The translations under genes were made by a program, and so were the position numbers. From a virus, in the IMG/VR virus record IMGVR_UViG_3300042888_001491, positions 1 to 52,205 of that record: 52,205 nt of DNA, one strand, 5' to 3'. Positions 23,623-32,010 of the stretch are shown here, piece by piece. Under the pieces are notes generated by a model. The model was not told the origin of the DNA and did not search any database. It saw only the letters and a program-made list of their open reading frames with translations. How positions within the stretch are numbered: the first letter of the stretch is position 1; each line of letters opens with the position of its first letter.

Positions 23623-25235
23623 AACTAAATGTATTCATATTATTGTTTTATTGCGTGTTTGGGTTCTTTAACCTGAATGCGCAATCTTACAATTATAGTT
23701 ACTCTGATCCCTGTACGGGAAATCTTAAAACTATAGTCATACCGATAAATGGAAACGTAATAGTTTCATACTACGGTGAAACGGGATCGTTTAGTCAAAA
23801 CGATTTTACAAACGGGACATTTGAATCTTGGACTAATAACATATTTTCACAATATGGAACAAATAGTCCTTGCTCTGAAATAATAGGTTTGGGTACGGCA
23901 ATTAACATAACCCAAGGAACAGCATTAAACGTAATCGGAATTCTTAATTCATTATCCACAATCTCAGATTTAGCGGGGGGATCCACAAATTTAATAGGTG
24001 GGTCTGTAACTACTATTAATAATACAGGGAATGGAAATTCAAAGGGTAACGATAAGAAGGGGAATAAATCCCAAAATGGAAGTGGAAATAATACTACAAA
24101 TAATAATACCACAACCAATAATACTCAAAATCAAACGAATGGAACAGGTAACTCTACTCAAGGAGGTACAACCACTTCTGGAACAAATGAAGGAGGTACA
24201 AACGGAGGAAATGGAACCACTAGTCAAAATGTTGGAACTCAAAATCCAACACAAGCAGGAGGAACTACAACTCAAGGTGGATCAAATGAAACTGGAAATC
24301 AATCGACTAACCCGACTATAAATGGGGGAACTCAAACAACAGAACCAAATGGTGGTGGTCAAACAACTGAAACACCAATAAACAATCAAACAACAAGTGG
24401 AAATGGAAATAGTAGTAGTGAGCCTGGGAATGGGTCTAATGGTGGGGCAGGGAATAACGGGACTGGTTCGGGAAGTAATAAACCTGAGGAAAATAAAACT
24501 CCTGAAACAGGAAAAGAAGAAGGTGGACAAACAAATATAACAGGTGGTGCAACCACAACGGTAAAGGCAACCCCAACTAGTAAAGAAGGTGGTAAACCCA
24601 CAATAGTCGCTAGTGGTGACTTTGTTGGGTTTAACTTTAGAGATTCTGAAGTGAATACAGGGTTAAAAGTAACAGGTGGGTATACTGCAATGAGATGGGA
24701 TGGTAAAAGAAGTTCGGGGGTTTTAGGTGACTATACTTCAGCCCTTAGAGGTCCTAATATAACTGCGTTCTATGCTTTTATTAGACCTAAATCAATTGTG
24801 ATTGGTTCTGGAACACTAACCATTGGGTTTGAAGGTAATAAGTCATTATACGGTACGGTAGCAATAGGACAAATGTTTACGTTTAAGAAACCTAAATCTC
24901 TTAAACTTCTTTATATGGGGACGGTATCTTATGGAAATGTTTATAGAGAATCATTTTTGGGGACTGCATTAATTGTTGGGGGGACTTACGATATGAGGAT
25001 AGGTAAACGAATAGATGTTAAATTAATGAATTTATTTGTTTACGCTCCGTATGTTAGTTACTATAATGATGTTGTATTGAAATCTCCTTATGTGATGTTA
25101 CCAAGTATTGGTACAAATATTAAAATTACAAAGAAGTTCAAATTCAACATAAACGCAGGTGGTGCTTGGGATTTAAAAACAAGTGCTTTAAATTATACGG
25201 TAACGTGTGGAGCAAGAATGTTAGTAGGACAATAA
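23619..25235 (+). CDS. exported outer-membrane protein with Gly/Asn/Thr-rich linker and C-terminal barrel-like domain
   Basis: A 538-residue protein that uses a TTG start overlapping the csgG stop; no in-frame ATG is near, and only the TTG gives a full signal peptide (MKLNVFILLFYCVFGFFNLN, then AQS). Residues about 130-310 are low-complexity (Asn, Gly, Thr, Gln), probably a disordered stalk. Residues about 320-538 alternate aromatic and polar strands (VGFNFRDSEVNTGLKVTGGY, TAFYAFIRPKSIVIGSGTLT) like an outer-membrane barrel. It probably works with CsgG in the outer membrane. The frame-overlapping start suggests coupled translation. Confidence 0.65.
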   Translation: MKLNVFILLFYCVFGFFNLNAQSYNYSYSDPCTGNLKTIVIPINGNVIVSYYGETGSFSQNDFTNGTFESWTNNIFSQYGTNSPCSEIIGLGTAINITQGTALNVIGILNSLSTISDLAGGSTNLIGGSVTTINNTGNGNSKGNDKKGNKSQNGSGNNTTNNNTTTNNTQNQTNGTGNSTQGGTTTSGTNEGGTNGGNGTTSQNVGTQNPTQAGGTTTQGGSNETGNQSTNPTINGGTQTTEPNGGGQTTETPINNQTTSGNGNSSSEPGNGSNGGAGNNGTGSGSNKPEENKTPETGKEEGGQTNITGGATTTVKATPTSKEGGKPTIVASGDFVGFNFRDSEVNTGLKVTGGYTAMRWDGKRSSGVLGDYTSALRGPNITAFYAFIRPKSIVIGSGTLTIGFEGNKSLYGTVAIGQMFTFKKPKSLKLLYMGTVSYGNVYRESFLGTALIVGGTYDMRIGKRIDVKLMNLFVYAPYVSYYNDVVLKSPYVMLPSIGTNIKITKKFKFNINAGGAWDLKTSALNYTVTCGARMLVGQ

Positions 25236-25243
25236 TAACAATA

Positions 25244-26212
25244 ATGTTATTTGTGATTCCGTTTATGGGGTTTACTCAAACCTTTACATATTCGGGATAC
25301 ATTTATAATGCGGATGGAACAGGCGCGGTTAATGTACCTGTTAAGTTGTATAAAAGAACAACACCGGTAATGAATGGATTTACCAATCAACAAAACTTTA
25401 ATGGGCACTCATATTATAGATCAACAGGGTCAATGACTTGGACGGACGCAAGACAAGCCTGTATTAATATGGGGGGACATTTAGTTACCTCAACATCATT
25501 AGCCGAAAACAATTTCCTATTCAGCCTTTGGCCAAATGGGTGGATCGGATTAACCGATGAGGTCAATGAAGGTGTGTGGAGATGGGTTACGGGTGAACCT
25601 TATTCTTGGTCGTATTGGAATAGTGGAGAACCAAACAATGCCGGTAACGAGGACTACATTCAATTCGTCGGAGGAGGTAGATGGAATGATTTACCTAACA
25701 CATCATTACCATATGTTTTGGAGTTTGAATATATTGTGACTTTTACCCCTTGGGTGTTACATCAAACGGTTTACACTAACTCATCGGGGTACTATAACTT
25801 TTCACAACCGACAAGTCCTGCGGTTGAGTGGTACATACAATATGATGCTCCAACACCGGTAACTACACTACAAACTACGGATATGGTAGAAGTTTCTAAA
25901 TTAATATTAGGTGTTACACCAATTAAAAGTATTCATTACCACAGATATGATGTGAACTATGATGGGAGAATAAACGTTGCCGATCAAAATTATATTAATC
26001 TTAGACGATATGGTTTATTAGGGGGTTGGATTAATATGAGTCCATCCAGATTATATACAACCGCACAATACACAACATTAACGACAAATACATCAGATCT
26101 AAGATCAACAATACCTGGTGTGTCATCAATAACAATAAACTCACCTGTAAGTGGGGGATCACAAAACTATTATCTGATCGCTCCTGGGTATAAAACAACC
26201 GTATCATATTAA
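25244..26212 (+). CDS. secreted C-type lectin-domain protein with dockerin-like segment
   Basis: From ATG 25244 the protein starts MLFVIPFMGFTQTFTYSG, a short hydrophobic export signal; the true start may be a non-ATG codon slightly upstream. A C-type lectin domain spans about residues 50-165: HSYYRSTGSMTWTDARQACI, GGHLVTSTSLAENNF, WIGLTDEVNEGVWRWVTGEP, then EPN (129-131) and WND (147-149), the Ca2+ and mannose-type sugar-binding motifs. The usual disulfide Cys are mostly missing. After it, YDVNYDGRINVADQNYI is a dockerin/EF-hand-like calcium loop. It probably binds glycans on cell surfaces. Confidence 0.75.
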   Translation: MLFVIPFMGFTQTFTYSGYIYNADGTGAVNVPVKLYKRTTPVMNGFTNQQNFNGHSYYRSTGSMTWTDARQACINMGGHLVTSTSLAENNFLFSLWPNGWIGLTDEVNEGVWRWVTGEPYSWSYWNSGEPNNAGNEDYIQFVGGGRWNDLPNTSLPYVLEFEYIVTFTPWVLHQTVYTNSSGYYNFSQPTSPAVEWYIQYDAPTPVTTLQTTDMVEVSKLILGVTPIKSIHYHRYDVNYDGRINVADQNYINLRRYGLLGGWINMSPSRLYTTAQYTTLTTNTSDLRSTIPGVSSITINSPVSGGSQNYYLIAPGYKTTVSY

Positions 26213-26213
26213 A

Positions 26214-26807
26214 ATGAAAAATTTATTACTAACATTATTATTAACATTACCATTATTTGTTTTCAGTCAGAAAGCGTTAAGAGATTCCGTCTACATTAAA
26301 ACAGATATGTTTGAGATTGTTTATTCTGAAAAATTACAACAACCAAAGTTCATTCGTTATACGGTACAATGTCCCAATGGATCCGCACCAAGAAAAGGTA
26401 TGGATTTCTATACTTGTGATTCGATACTGACATCTGACGATAAGGATTATGCGAACAACCCATATGATAAAGGGCACTTAGCGCCCGCGGCAGATTTCAA
26501 TTGTACTAAAGAATTACTATTCAAAACATTCACATACTTAAATTGTTCACTACAACAAGAGAACTTAAATAGAACTACTTGGAGATTGTTAGAGGTTAGA
26601 GAAAGAGAATTGGCGAAGACAAATAAAAGTGTGATCGTTGAAATTCGTTGTGTTTATTCAACCAAATCAATTGTGTTACCAACAGGAGCTACGGTACCTG
26701 ACGGATATTATAAGACAATTAAATACGGAAACAAAATCGAGAAATACTATTTCAAAAACGAGAAACCATCAACAACCGACTTTACTAAATACCAAATTAA
26801 ATTATGA
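26214..26807 (+). CDS. secreted DNA/RNA non-specific endonuclease (NUC1 type)
   Basis: A 197-residue protein with a signal peptide (MKNLLLTLLLTLPLFVFSQ) and a Serratia-nuclease-like core: NPYDKGHLAPAADFN (catalytic His88 in the DRGH-type motif, Asp replaced by the common Lys variant), then NCSLQQENLNRTTW with metal-binding Asn119 and LEVRER. It cuts DNA and RNA without sequence preference. Export means it acts in the periplasm or outside, for example on DNA entering or leaving the cell. The gene ends overlapping the next start by 4 nt. Confidence 0.85.
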   Translation: MKNLLLTLLLTLPLFVFSQKALRDSVYIKTDMFEIVYSEKLQQPKFIRYTVQCPNGSAPRKGMDFYTCDSILTSDDKDYANNPYDKGHLAPAADFNCTKELLFKTFTYLNCSLQQENLNRTTWRLLEVRERELAKTNKSVIVEIRCVYSTKSIVLPTGATVPDGYYKTIKYGNKIEKYYFKNEKPSTTDFTKYQIKL

Positions 26808-27259
26808 AAAATATAATCTTACTACTTGGTATGTTACTACTTGGTAACATCGCTAAAGCTCAACAATGTGTATTTGTTGATTCTGTATACTCGACTGCGA
26901 AATTAAGAGAACTTGGTAATAGAGATATTCGTTTTGGGGTTAAACAAATTGTTGAGGATGAGTTATCTGAAAAATATTGTTTATCAGAACAAGGGGATAA
27001 AATAGATGTTGAAATTTACTATTTTGGTTTACCTAAGACAACCATAAGAGTTGTTGGTGTTGAAAAAACAAATACAATAACTCAAGTTGGAATTAAACTT
27101 CATTATAAAGGTAATTGTTACCAAGGGATGGGTGAGTCAGACACAGAGATTAGAGCAATTATTATTGAAGTTCAAGAGGGATCGATACCTTTTGAGAAGA
27201 TGACATTGTCTTCAGCATTGAAGAAAGCAATACACGACGCAGCAATTAAATTACCGTGA
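26804..27259 (+). CDS. exported hypothetical protein, 151 aa
   Basis: A signal peptide (MKNIILLLGMLLLGNIAKAQ) with a good AKA-Q cleavage site, then a mature domain of mixed strands and helix with two to three Cys (QQCVFVD, EKYCLSE, KGNCYQG). The pattern IRFGVKQIVEDELSEKYCLS followed by VEIYYFG is loosely reminiscent of CsgG/TolB-associated lipoprotein folds but not recognisable. It is part of the exported-protein operon. Confidence 0.6.
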   Translation: MKNIILLLGMLLLGNIAKAQQCVFVDSVYSTAKLRELGNRDIRFGVKQIVEDELSEKYCLSEQGDKIDVEIYYFGLPKTTIRVVGVEKTNTITQVGIKLHYKGNCYQGMGESDTEIRAIIIEVQEGSIPFEKMTLSSALKKAIHDAAIKLP

Positions 27260-27708
27260 GAATATGGACACTCTTACTGGTTATGTTCACTTTCACACCA
27301 ATATTTGGGCAAATAAAAATAACGGATGTTGGTGATGGATGGAAAGGGAAAGTCGAACAAGCGTTAGATACAATACAAAAATACGATAAAGAAAAGTACT
27401 ACCTTATTATGGAAACGTGTAAGGTAGTTGCTTTTTGGAATGGGGGATTCTCAACCACAGAATCAGATAGTGTTATCACAATACCATCCAAAGAAATGAA
27501 TAATGGTAATATCTATAACATTTCGGCAATCCTCGTTCACGAATCATTACATTTATACCTCCTAAAAACTAACCTTAATTTGAACCCAAATGTGGAGGAA
27601 GTCATTGCGTACCAACACGAATTGGAGTTTTTAAAAAAAATACCTTACGTTGATAAATGGTTGATTGAAAACGCCAAAAACAAAATACAATTTTATACAA
27701 AACCATAG
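27256..27708 (+). CDS. secreted zinc metallopeptidase-like protein (HExxH)
   Basis: A GTG start overlaps the previous stop and yields a signal peptide (MRIWTLLLVMFTFTPIFGQ). The 130-residue mature domain carries SAILVHESLHLYLL with HESLH at residues 95-99, followed 18-22 residues later by EEVIAYQHELEFL, which supplies Glu and His residues, as in gluzincin-like peptidases. No pro-domain is visible. It may process secreted or surface proteins. This is the last gene of the exported block. Confidence 0.65.
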   Translation: MRIWTLLLVMFTFTPIFGQIKITDVGDGWKGKVEQALDTIQKYDKEKYYLIMETCKVVAFWNGGFSTTESDSVITIPSKEMNNGNIYNISAILVHESLHLYLLKTNLNLNPNVEEVIAYQHELEFLKKIPYVDKWLIENAKNKIQFYTKP

Positions 27709-27756
27709 TTGATTTGGTGGTGTTAATGTGGTATCATTAATAACAAACTATAGAAG

Positions 27757-28128
27757 ATGGAAAAACCCGACAACGTAGCAGATAATCCTGGACTATTACC
27801 ATATGGTAGTAATGTTGGGGCGCCATCTATTAAACTGACCGACATCCAAAGTTGGAAAGAACCCAGAATAATGGATCTTAATAAACAATTTATTGATAGA
27901 TTTGAGGAATTAAAAAAAGAGTATCAGAAACTTGTTGATGAATACCAATGGAATGATTTGGTTTATCAATCAAAATTTACTTTTGAACCAGTAATTGGGA
28001 AAATTTACCACCTTTATGTTGGTAACAACCAAAAAAATTTCCTATCTTTGATAGAACCAAATTTTTGGGATAAAGAACACATTGGATCTTTTAAGTATAA
28101 TCACGACAATAAATGGATTAAAATATGA
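27757..28128 (+). CDS. DUF2452 family protein
   Basis: A 123-residue protein with the family signature: KPDNVADNPGLLPYGSNVGAP at the start, a helical middle (RFEELKKEYQKLVDEYQWND), then FEPVIGKIYHLYVGN and FLSLIEPNFW. DUF2452 proteins occur in bacteria and phages; no function is known. It overlaps the next gene by 4 nt. Confidence 0.75.
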   Translation: MEKPDNVADNPGLLPYGSNVGAPSIKLTDIQSWKEPRIMDLNKQFIDRFEELKKEYQKLVDEYQWNDLVYQSKFTFEPVIGKIYHLYVGNNQKNFLSLIEPNFWDKEHIGSFKYNHDNKWIKI

Positions 28129-28817
28129 AATTAACAATTATATCGGATACTCACGGAAAACACAAACACATTACAGGTGATTTACCTGGTGGTGATTTGT
28201 TGTTACACGCTGGTGATTTAAGTTCTATGGGTTACGAACACGAGATCCGTGAGTTTGCGTCTTGGTATAATAAACTTGACGACTACGGACACAAAGTATT
28301 CATTGCTGGTAACCACGATTGGGGTTTCCAAAACAACGTAGAGAAAATCAAAGGTATTCTCACTGAATACAAACACATTGATTACGTACAAGACGAGTTA
28401 ATTACAATACAAGATGGTGATGGACCTGAAGTTAAAATTTGGGGATCTCCTTGGCAACCTGAGTTCTATAATTGGGCGTTTAACTTACCTAAAAATGGTG
28501 AAGAGTTGAAAGCGGTTTGGGATATGATTCCTGAAGGGATAGACATCTTAATTACTCACGGACCAGCTTGGGGATTCTTGGATGACGTTGAAGGTCGTCG
28601 AGGACAACACTTAGGTTGCGAATTACTTGCAGAACGAATCAAACAAATCAAACCGAAGATTCACATCTGTGGTCACATCCATAGTGGTCACGGACATTAT
28701 TACGACGGACACACACACTACTTCAATGCGTCTGTGTTGGACGAACGATACCTTTATTCTCACTTGCCGTGGAATATTGATTGGAATCCAATAACAAATG
28801 AAATTAAATTTTTATAA
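28125..28817 (+). CDS. calcineurin-like metallophosphoesterase
   Basis: A 230-residue protein with the full metal-ligand series in order: ISDTHGKH, HAGDLSSMG, IAGNHDWG, ITHGPAWG and CGHIHSGHG. The layout is closest to the MPPED1/YfcE-like branch of single-domain metallophosphoesterases. The substrate could be nucleotides or RNA ends. Codon usage looks slightly less AT-rich than neighbours, which may indicate host origin. Overlaps the next start by one base. Confidence 0.85.
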   Translation: MKLTIISDTHGKHKHITGDLPGGDLLLHAGDLSSMGYEHEIREFASWYNKLDDYGHKVFIAGNHDWGFQNNVEKIKGILTEYKHIDYVQDELITIQDGDGPEVKIWGSPWQPEFYNWAFNLPKNGEELKAVWDMIPEGIDILITHGPAWGFLDDVEGRRGQHLGCELLAERIKQIKPKIHICGHIHSGHGHYYDGHTHYFNASVLDERYLYSHLPWNIDWNPITNEIKFL

Positions 28818-29314
28818 TGGAAAAGGCACATTTAGTTGAGAATAGAATTTTTATGGATAAAAGAGGAACCTTTAGTCCGTTAGATCTTACTAAGTTAGAT
28901 AAGAATTGGGTTCAAAGTAATGTAAGTGTCAACCCCCAGAAATTTACGTTAAGGGGGTTGCACTTTCAAAAGGACGAGTACGCTCAAGCCAAACTAATAA
29001 AAGTCATTGGTGGTAAGATATTGGACTTTGTGGTGGATCTTAGATGGGTATCTGAAGATTATAATAAAGTATTTTTCTTTGAGATGAACGAAGGTGATGA
29101 GATATATGTACCAAGATACTTCGCCCACGGATTTATCACTATAGAAGACAATACTATTGTTCAGTACTTAGTTGATAATGATTATAGTCCTGAGAACGAG
29201 GGGGTGAAAGTTTGGTCTGACTATCCTGAGATATATGGTAAAATAAAAGAAATTTACCCATCCTTTAATGATGACCTTGTTTTGATTGCCGATAAAGATT
29301 TAATTAACAAATAG
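28817..29314 (+). CDS. RmlC-like dTDP-sugar epimerase (cupin)
   Basis: A 165-residue cupin protein following the dTDP-4-dehydrorhamnose 3,5-epimerase pattern: MDKRGTFSPL, FTLRGLHFQKDEYAQAKLI with the catalytic His, GGKILDFVVDLRWVS, and YVPRYFAHGFITIED. The length is slightly below the usual 180. In bacteria it makes dTDP-L-rhamnose precursors. With no RmlA, B or D in the window it would complement host enzymes or act on another sugar, in line with the glycosyltransferase block downstream. Confidence 0.8.
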   Translation: MEKAHLVENRIFMDKRGTFSPLDLTKLDKNWVQSNVSVNPQKFTLRGLHFQKDEYAQAKLIKVIGGKILDFVVDLRWVSEDYNKVFFFEMNEGDEIYVPRYFAHGFITIEDNTIVQYLVDNDYSPENEGVKVWSDYPEIYGKIKEIYPSFNDDLVLIADKDLINK

Positions 29315-29324
29315 AAAGTCGATG

Positions 29325-29332
29325 ATATTTAT
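29325..29332 (+). promoter_or_regulatory. ATATTTAT promoter candidate
   Basis: ATATTTAT sits 12 nt before ATG 29345, in the only spacer between the RmlC-like gene and the next gene. Confidence 0.35.
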
Positions 29333-29344
29333 AATAAAAATATT

Positions 29345-29827
29345 ATGAGTGAATTTGATTTAAGTGAGCAGTTAAAGGTTGAATTGTTAAGAAGAAATCT
29401 TTTAGAACAAGAAGAAGATAAAACAGAGGACAAAGAAGAGGATTCAAAAGAATCTAACACTAATGAAGGTTTTTGTGAAATGATATGTCATTTATTGCAA
29501 TCACAAACTCAAGTACACGTTTTTCATTTAGGAACAAAATCATATTCTGAACACAAGGCACTTCAAAAATACTATGAAGGTATTGACGCATTAACTGACG
29601 GTTTGGTTGAATCTTACCAAGGAAAGTATGGTTTGATGACTAACTATAAATCATATAAGATGAGTGGTTATAAAAGCGGTAAACAAGTATTAAGTTACTT
29701 TACACAATTATTAAGTGTTATTGATAAAAATAGAAACGACGTTGAAGATAGTTATATCCAAAATCAAATTGATACGGTACAAGAACTGATTTATTCAACA
29801 ATGTATAAATTAAAGTTTTTATCTTAA
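29345..29827 (+). CDS. DUF5856-like phage protein with leader, ferritin-like helices
   Basis: A 160-residue protein. The first 25 residues (MSEFDLSEQLKVELLRRNLL, then EQEED) form a leader-like helix containing LSE and LLE, which fit the [I/L]-x-E cleavage pattern; an acidic linker follows. The core has helices with HLLQSQTQVHVFHLGTKSY, SEHKALQKYYEGIDALTDGL and VESYQGKYG, recalling the Dps/ferritin arrangement (His...Glu/Asp). I associate this with the phage family DUF5856. Likely a virion or late protein; iron binding is speculative. Confidence 0.65.
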   Translation: MSEFDLSEQLKVELLRRNLLEQEEDKTEDKEEDSKESNTNEGFCEMICHLLQSQTQVHVFHLGTKSYSEHKALQKYYEGIDALTDGLVESYQGKYGLMTNYKSYKMSGYKSGKQVLSYFTQLLSVIDKNRNDVEDSYIQNQIDTVQELIYSTMYKLKFLS

Positions 29828-30573
29828 CGAACTGAAATAACAACCCAGATAGAATCTGGGTTTTTTTCATCTATATCATATTCTTGAAAAGGATCGTTGT
29901 AAGGAACGTAAGAATCTAATATTTTAATTTGATTAATTGATGGTGGACTCTCTATTTCGTCACTTTCTTCACTACTTAATGAAGTCCCTAACTTTAAATT
30001 TCTTAATTCATCATTTAAAGTGTACGTTATTAGAAGTTTCTTTTCCCAAAACAAATCTTCACTCTCAACCTCACCTGAACCTCCACATTCATCACAATTT
30101 TCTAACCCACTTCCAGAACAATTACCGCAAGTAACTCCCCCATCACCATTACATCCATAACAAGGATCACCAGTTTCATCTTCACCCGATCCATCACAAA
30201 GATCACAAGTGGATTCACCATTAGTGTCACATTCATTGCAATCAAACGCTCCATTACCCTGACATTCGGGACACGTAAAATATCCACTACCCAATTCACT
30301 AAAGATCATACTTTCAATAATAGTAAATTGATTTAAAACATCGTTAACCGATTGATCAACATCACCCTCCAAATCATATAGATAAACCATAAATGATAAT
30401 CTAATTTTATCTGTGTTTGTAACTCTTTGGGTTAAAATCTGTAGAAATTCATCATCAGTGATTTCTTTGTAAATTTTTGAAGGATTAAAAAGATAGTTTT
30501 CACCTTGATCGTCAATTATATGATTGTATATTTGTTTTGTAAAAATCTTGTATTTTTTTTGATCTAAAGCCAT
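29824..30573 (-). CDS. DnaJ-type zinc-finger protein without J domain
   Basis: A 249-residue protein. Residues 101-168 hold repeated Cys-rich units of the DnaJ central domain: CPECQGNGAF, CNECDTNGE, CDLCDGSG, CYGCNGDG, CGNCSGSG, CDECGGSG, giving at least three zinc sites. No J domain (HPD) is present. Flanking regions are acidic. Such domains bind unfolded proteins, so it may be a chaperone accessory for virion assembly. It is one of three - strand genes; a sense ATATTTAT (complement of 30588-30595) lies 14 nt upstream. Confidence 0.75.
   Translation of the reverse strand: MALDQKKYKIFTKQIYNHIIDDQGENYLFNPSKIYKEITDDEFLQILTQRVTNTDKIRLSFMVYLYDLEGDVDQSVNDVLNQFTIIESMIFSELGSGYFTCPECQGNGAFDCNECDTNGESTCDLCDGSGEDETGDPCYGCNGDGGVTCGNCSGSGLENCDECGGSGEVESEDLFWEKKLLITYTLNDELRNLKLGTSLSSEESDEIESPPSINQIKILDSYVPYNDPFQEYDIDEKNPDSIWVVISVR
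29842..29868 (+). terminator. terminator inside the 3' end of the convergent gene
   Basis: AACCCAGAT, loop AGA, ATCTGGGTT followed by T. It follows the + strand gene ending at 29827 and lies within the coding end of the - strand gene (29824-30573). Confidence 0.7.
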
Positions 30574-30609
30574 CTTCCCTTTTAGTTATAAATATTGTAT
30601 AATTATAAT

Positions 30610-30891
30610 ATGGAAAAAAATCCACAAATAAATAAAGATTTGTTTTATCATTTGGCGAGACACCATAGTATAGTGTTCCCACCTGATGGGATTTATAATT
30701 CTGAATTACCAAGTTTATTTATAGAGGATGGTAGGACGTTTAAGATTGAAGGTAATAAGAAATATCTTAAACATAAACTACTTGAAGAGGTGGAATTTAG
30801 TAACCCTGAATTAATTAATGACGATAACATCGGATCAACAAATAAAACAATAAAACACTTTTTAGAAAGTGCATCAAAAATAAGAAAATAA
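30610..30891 (+). CDS. hypothetical protein, 93 aa
   Basis: Start MEKNPQINKDLFYHLARHHS at ATG 30610; ATG 30595 upstream is less likely. Mostly helical and charged, with a strand around SLFIEDGRTFKIEG. No recognised domain. It shares one base with the next start. The 36-nt divergent gap contains overlapping TATAAATA/ATATTTAT motifs. Confidence 0.55.
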   Translation: MEKNPQINKDLFYHLARHHSIVFPPDGIYNSELPSLFIEDGRTFKIEGNKKYLKHKLLEEVEFSNPELINDDNIGSTNKTIKHFLESASKIRK

Positions 30892-31244
30892 TGGCACATC
30901 CAAACCTACATTCAAAAAGTTCAGCCAAAAAGTTTGGCGGAAAATGGGAAGATTATATACATCTACACAATTGGTTAGATGAGAGTAAGGGTTGGTACGG
31001 ACATTCCTTACATAGAGCCTTCAGACACCATTCAGAGGGGATATTTGAAATGGAACAAAAGTTTGGGTCTGAGTTTATAAATAGTGATGGGAAGATTGTT
31101 TACACAAGATATGTTGGGGAACAACACGTAAAAGAAGATTGTGACGGACACATTCCTTCGGCATCAGAGTGGATGAAAATATTAATATCAGGTGAGAGAC
31201 CTACTTGGGTAACAAGAACTAAAAAGTTGGAGTTTGAAGATTAA
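30891..31244 (+). CDS. DUF6915 family protein
   Basis: A 117-residue protein with the family pattern: MAHPNLHSKSSAKKFGGKWEDY, IHLHNWLDESKGWYG, LHRAFRHHSEGIFEMEQKFG, NSDGKIVYTRYVGEQHVKED and IPSASEWM. The many conserved His suggest metal binding. Found in phages and bacteria; function not established. Confidence 0.7.
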   Translation: MAHPNLHSKSSAKKFGGKWEDYIHLHNWLDESKGWYGHSLHRAFRHHSEGIFEMEQKFGSEFINSDGKIVYTRYVGEQHVKEDCDGHIPSASEWMKILISGERPTWVTRTKKLEFED

Positions 31245-31246
31245 TG

Positions 31247-31253
31247 TATTTAT
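31247..31253 (+). promoter_or_regulatory. TATTTAT promoter candidate
   Basis: TATTTAT in the short gap between two genes, 15 nt before ATG 31269. It overlaps TATAAATA, so it reads as the same motif on both strands. Confidence 0.3.
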
Positions 31254-31268
31254 AAATAAATAAGCAGA

Positions 31269-32006
31269 ATGGAATTAACTGAAATACAAAAAAAAGACCT
31301 ACAAAAATATTCATTATTACTTAACTCATTAAATGAAGAAGATGGGATAAGTTGGAGTAGAAATTATTACGACGGTGAATGGGAGGATGACTTAGGAGGA
31401 CCATTTTATAATGGTAAGTATACTGATGAACCAAGTTTCATACCTAAATCAATAGAAGAATTATTCGACAACATTGTGGAAGGATTTGACACTAGTAATT
31501 TTTATGATGAAATGTATGATAACGAAACTGGAACTTTGTATTTTGAGATTAATGCTCAAGATAGACAAGTTGTTGTGACATATGAGTATCCAGAACTAAA
31601 TTCTGAGGAAACAAGTGTAACCAAAACTTTTGTTGATTTAGCTAATATACCTAACCCTTGGTATAGTCAAAATAACCCAAATAAACGTGAAAGGTTTTTA
31701 GATAAGGAATTCATTAATGAATTAAAAACTAAATATGGTAATGAAATTTTGTTAACATATGAAGGTAGTGGTGATGAAGGATGGATAAATGATTTTATGG
31801 AAACTGACAAAGGGGAAGTTAGAATGGATTCACTATTGGAAGATATATCTTACAACGTCATTGATTTGTTTCACGGTGGTTGGGAAAATAATGAAGGGTC
31901 TAATGGGTCGATACTAATTAATTTAGATGATGAAGATATTACAATTACACACAATAACAATTATGTTGAGGAAGTCCTAAAACATAATTTTACATTAAAC
32001 TTCTAA
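31269..32006 (+). CDS. hypothetical protein with leader-like N-terminus, 245 aa
   Basis: The N-terminus (MELTEIQKKDLQKYSLLLNS, then LNEEDG) includes LTE and LNE. The rest is acidic, with FDNIVEGFDTSNFYDEMYD, a strand region (GTLYFEINAQDRQVVVTYEY) and a C-terminal HGGWENNEGSNGSILINL. I cannot name the family. Probable virion-associated or late protein by context. Confidence 0.55.
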   Translation: MELTEIQKKDLQKYSLLLNSLNEEDGISWSRNYYDGEWEDDLGGPFYNGKYTDEPSFIPKSIEELFDNIVEGFDTSNFYDEMYDNETGTLYFEINAQDRQVVVTYEYPELNSEETSVTKTFVDLANIPNPWYSQNNPNKRERFLDKEFINELKTKYGNEILLTYEGSGDEGWINDFMETDKGEVRMDSLLEDISYNVIDLFHGGWENNEGSNGSILINLDDEDITITHNNNYVEEVLKHNFTLNF

Positions 32007-32010
32007 CTGA

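Noticed and set aside
23795-24601. Long - strand ORFs inside the low-complexity part of the exported protein
   Set aside because: They arise from the Asn/Gly/Thr-rich codon bias of the + strand gene and give Ser/Val/Pro-biased translations without any domain.
30587-30594. T4 late promoter TATAAATA for the + strand gene at 30610
   Set aside because: The site is shared with the sense ATATTTAT of the - strand gene, and other window genes carry the motif in the opposite orientation, so a T4 reading is not consistent.
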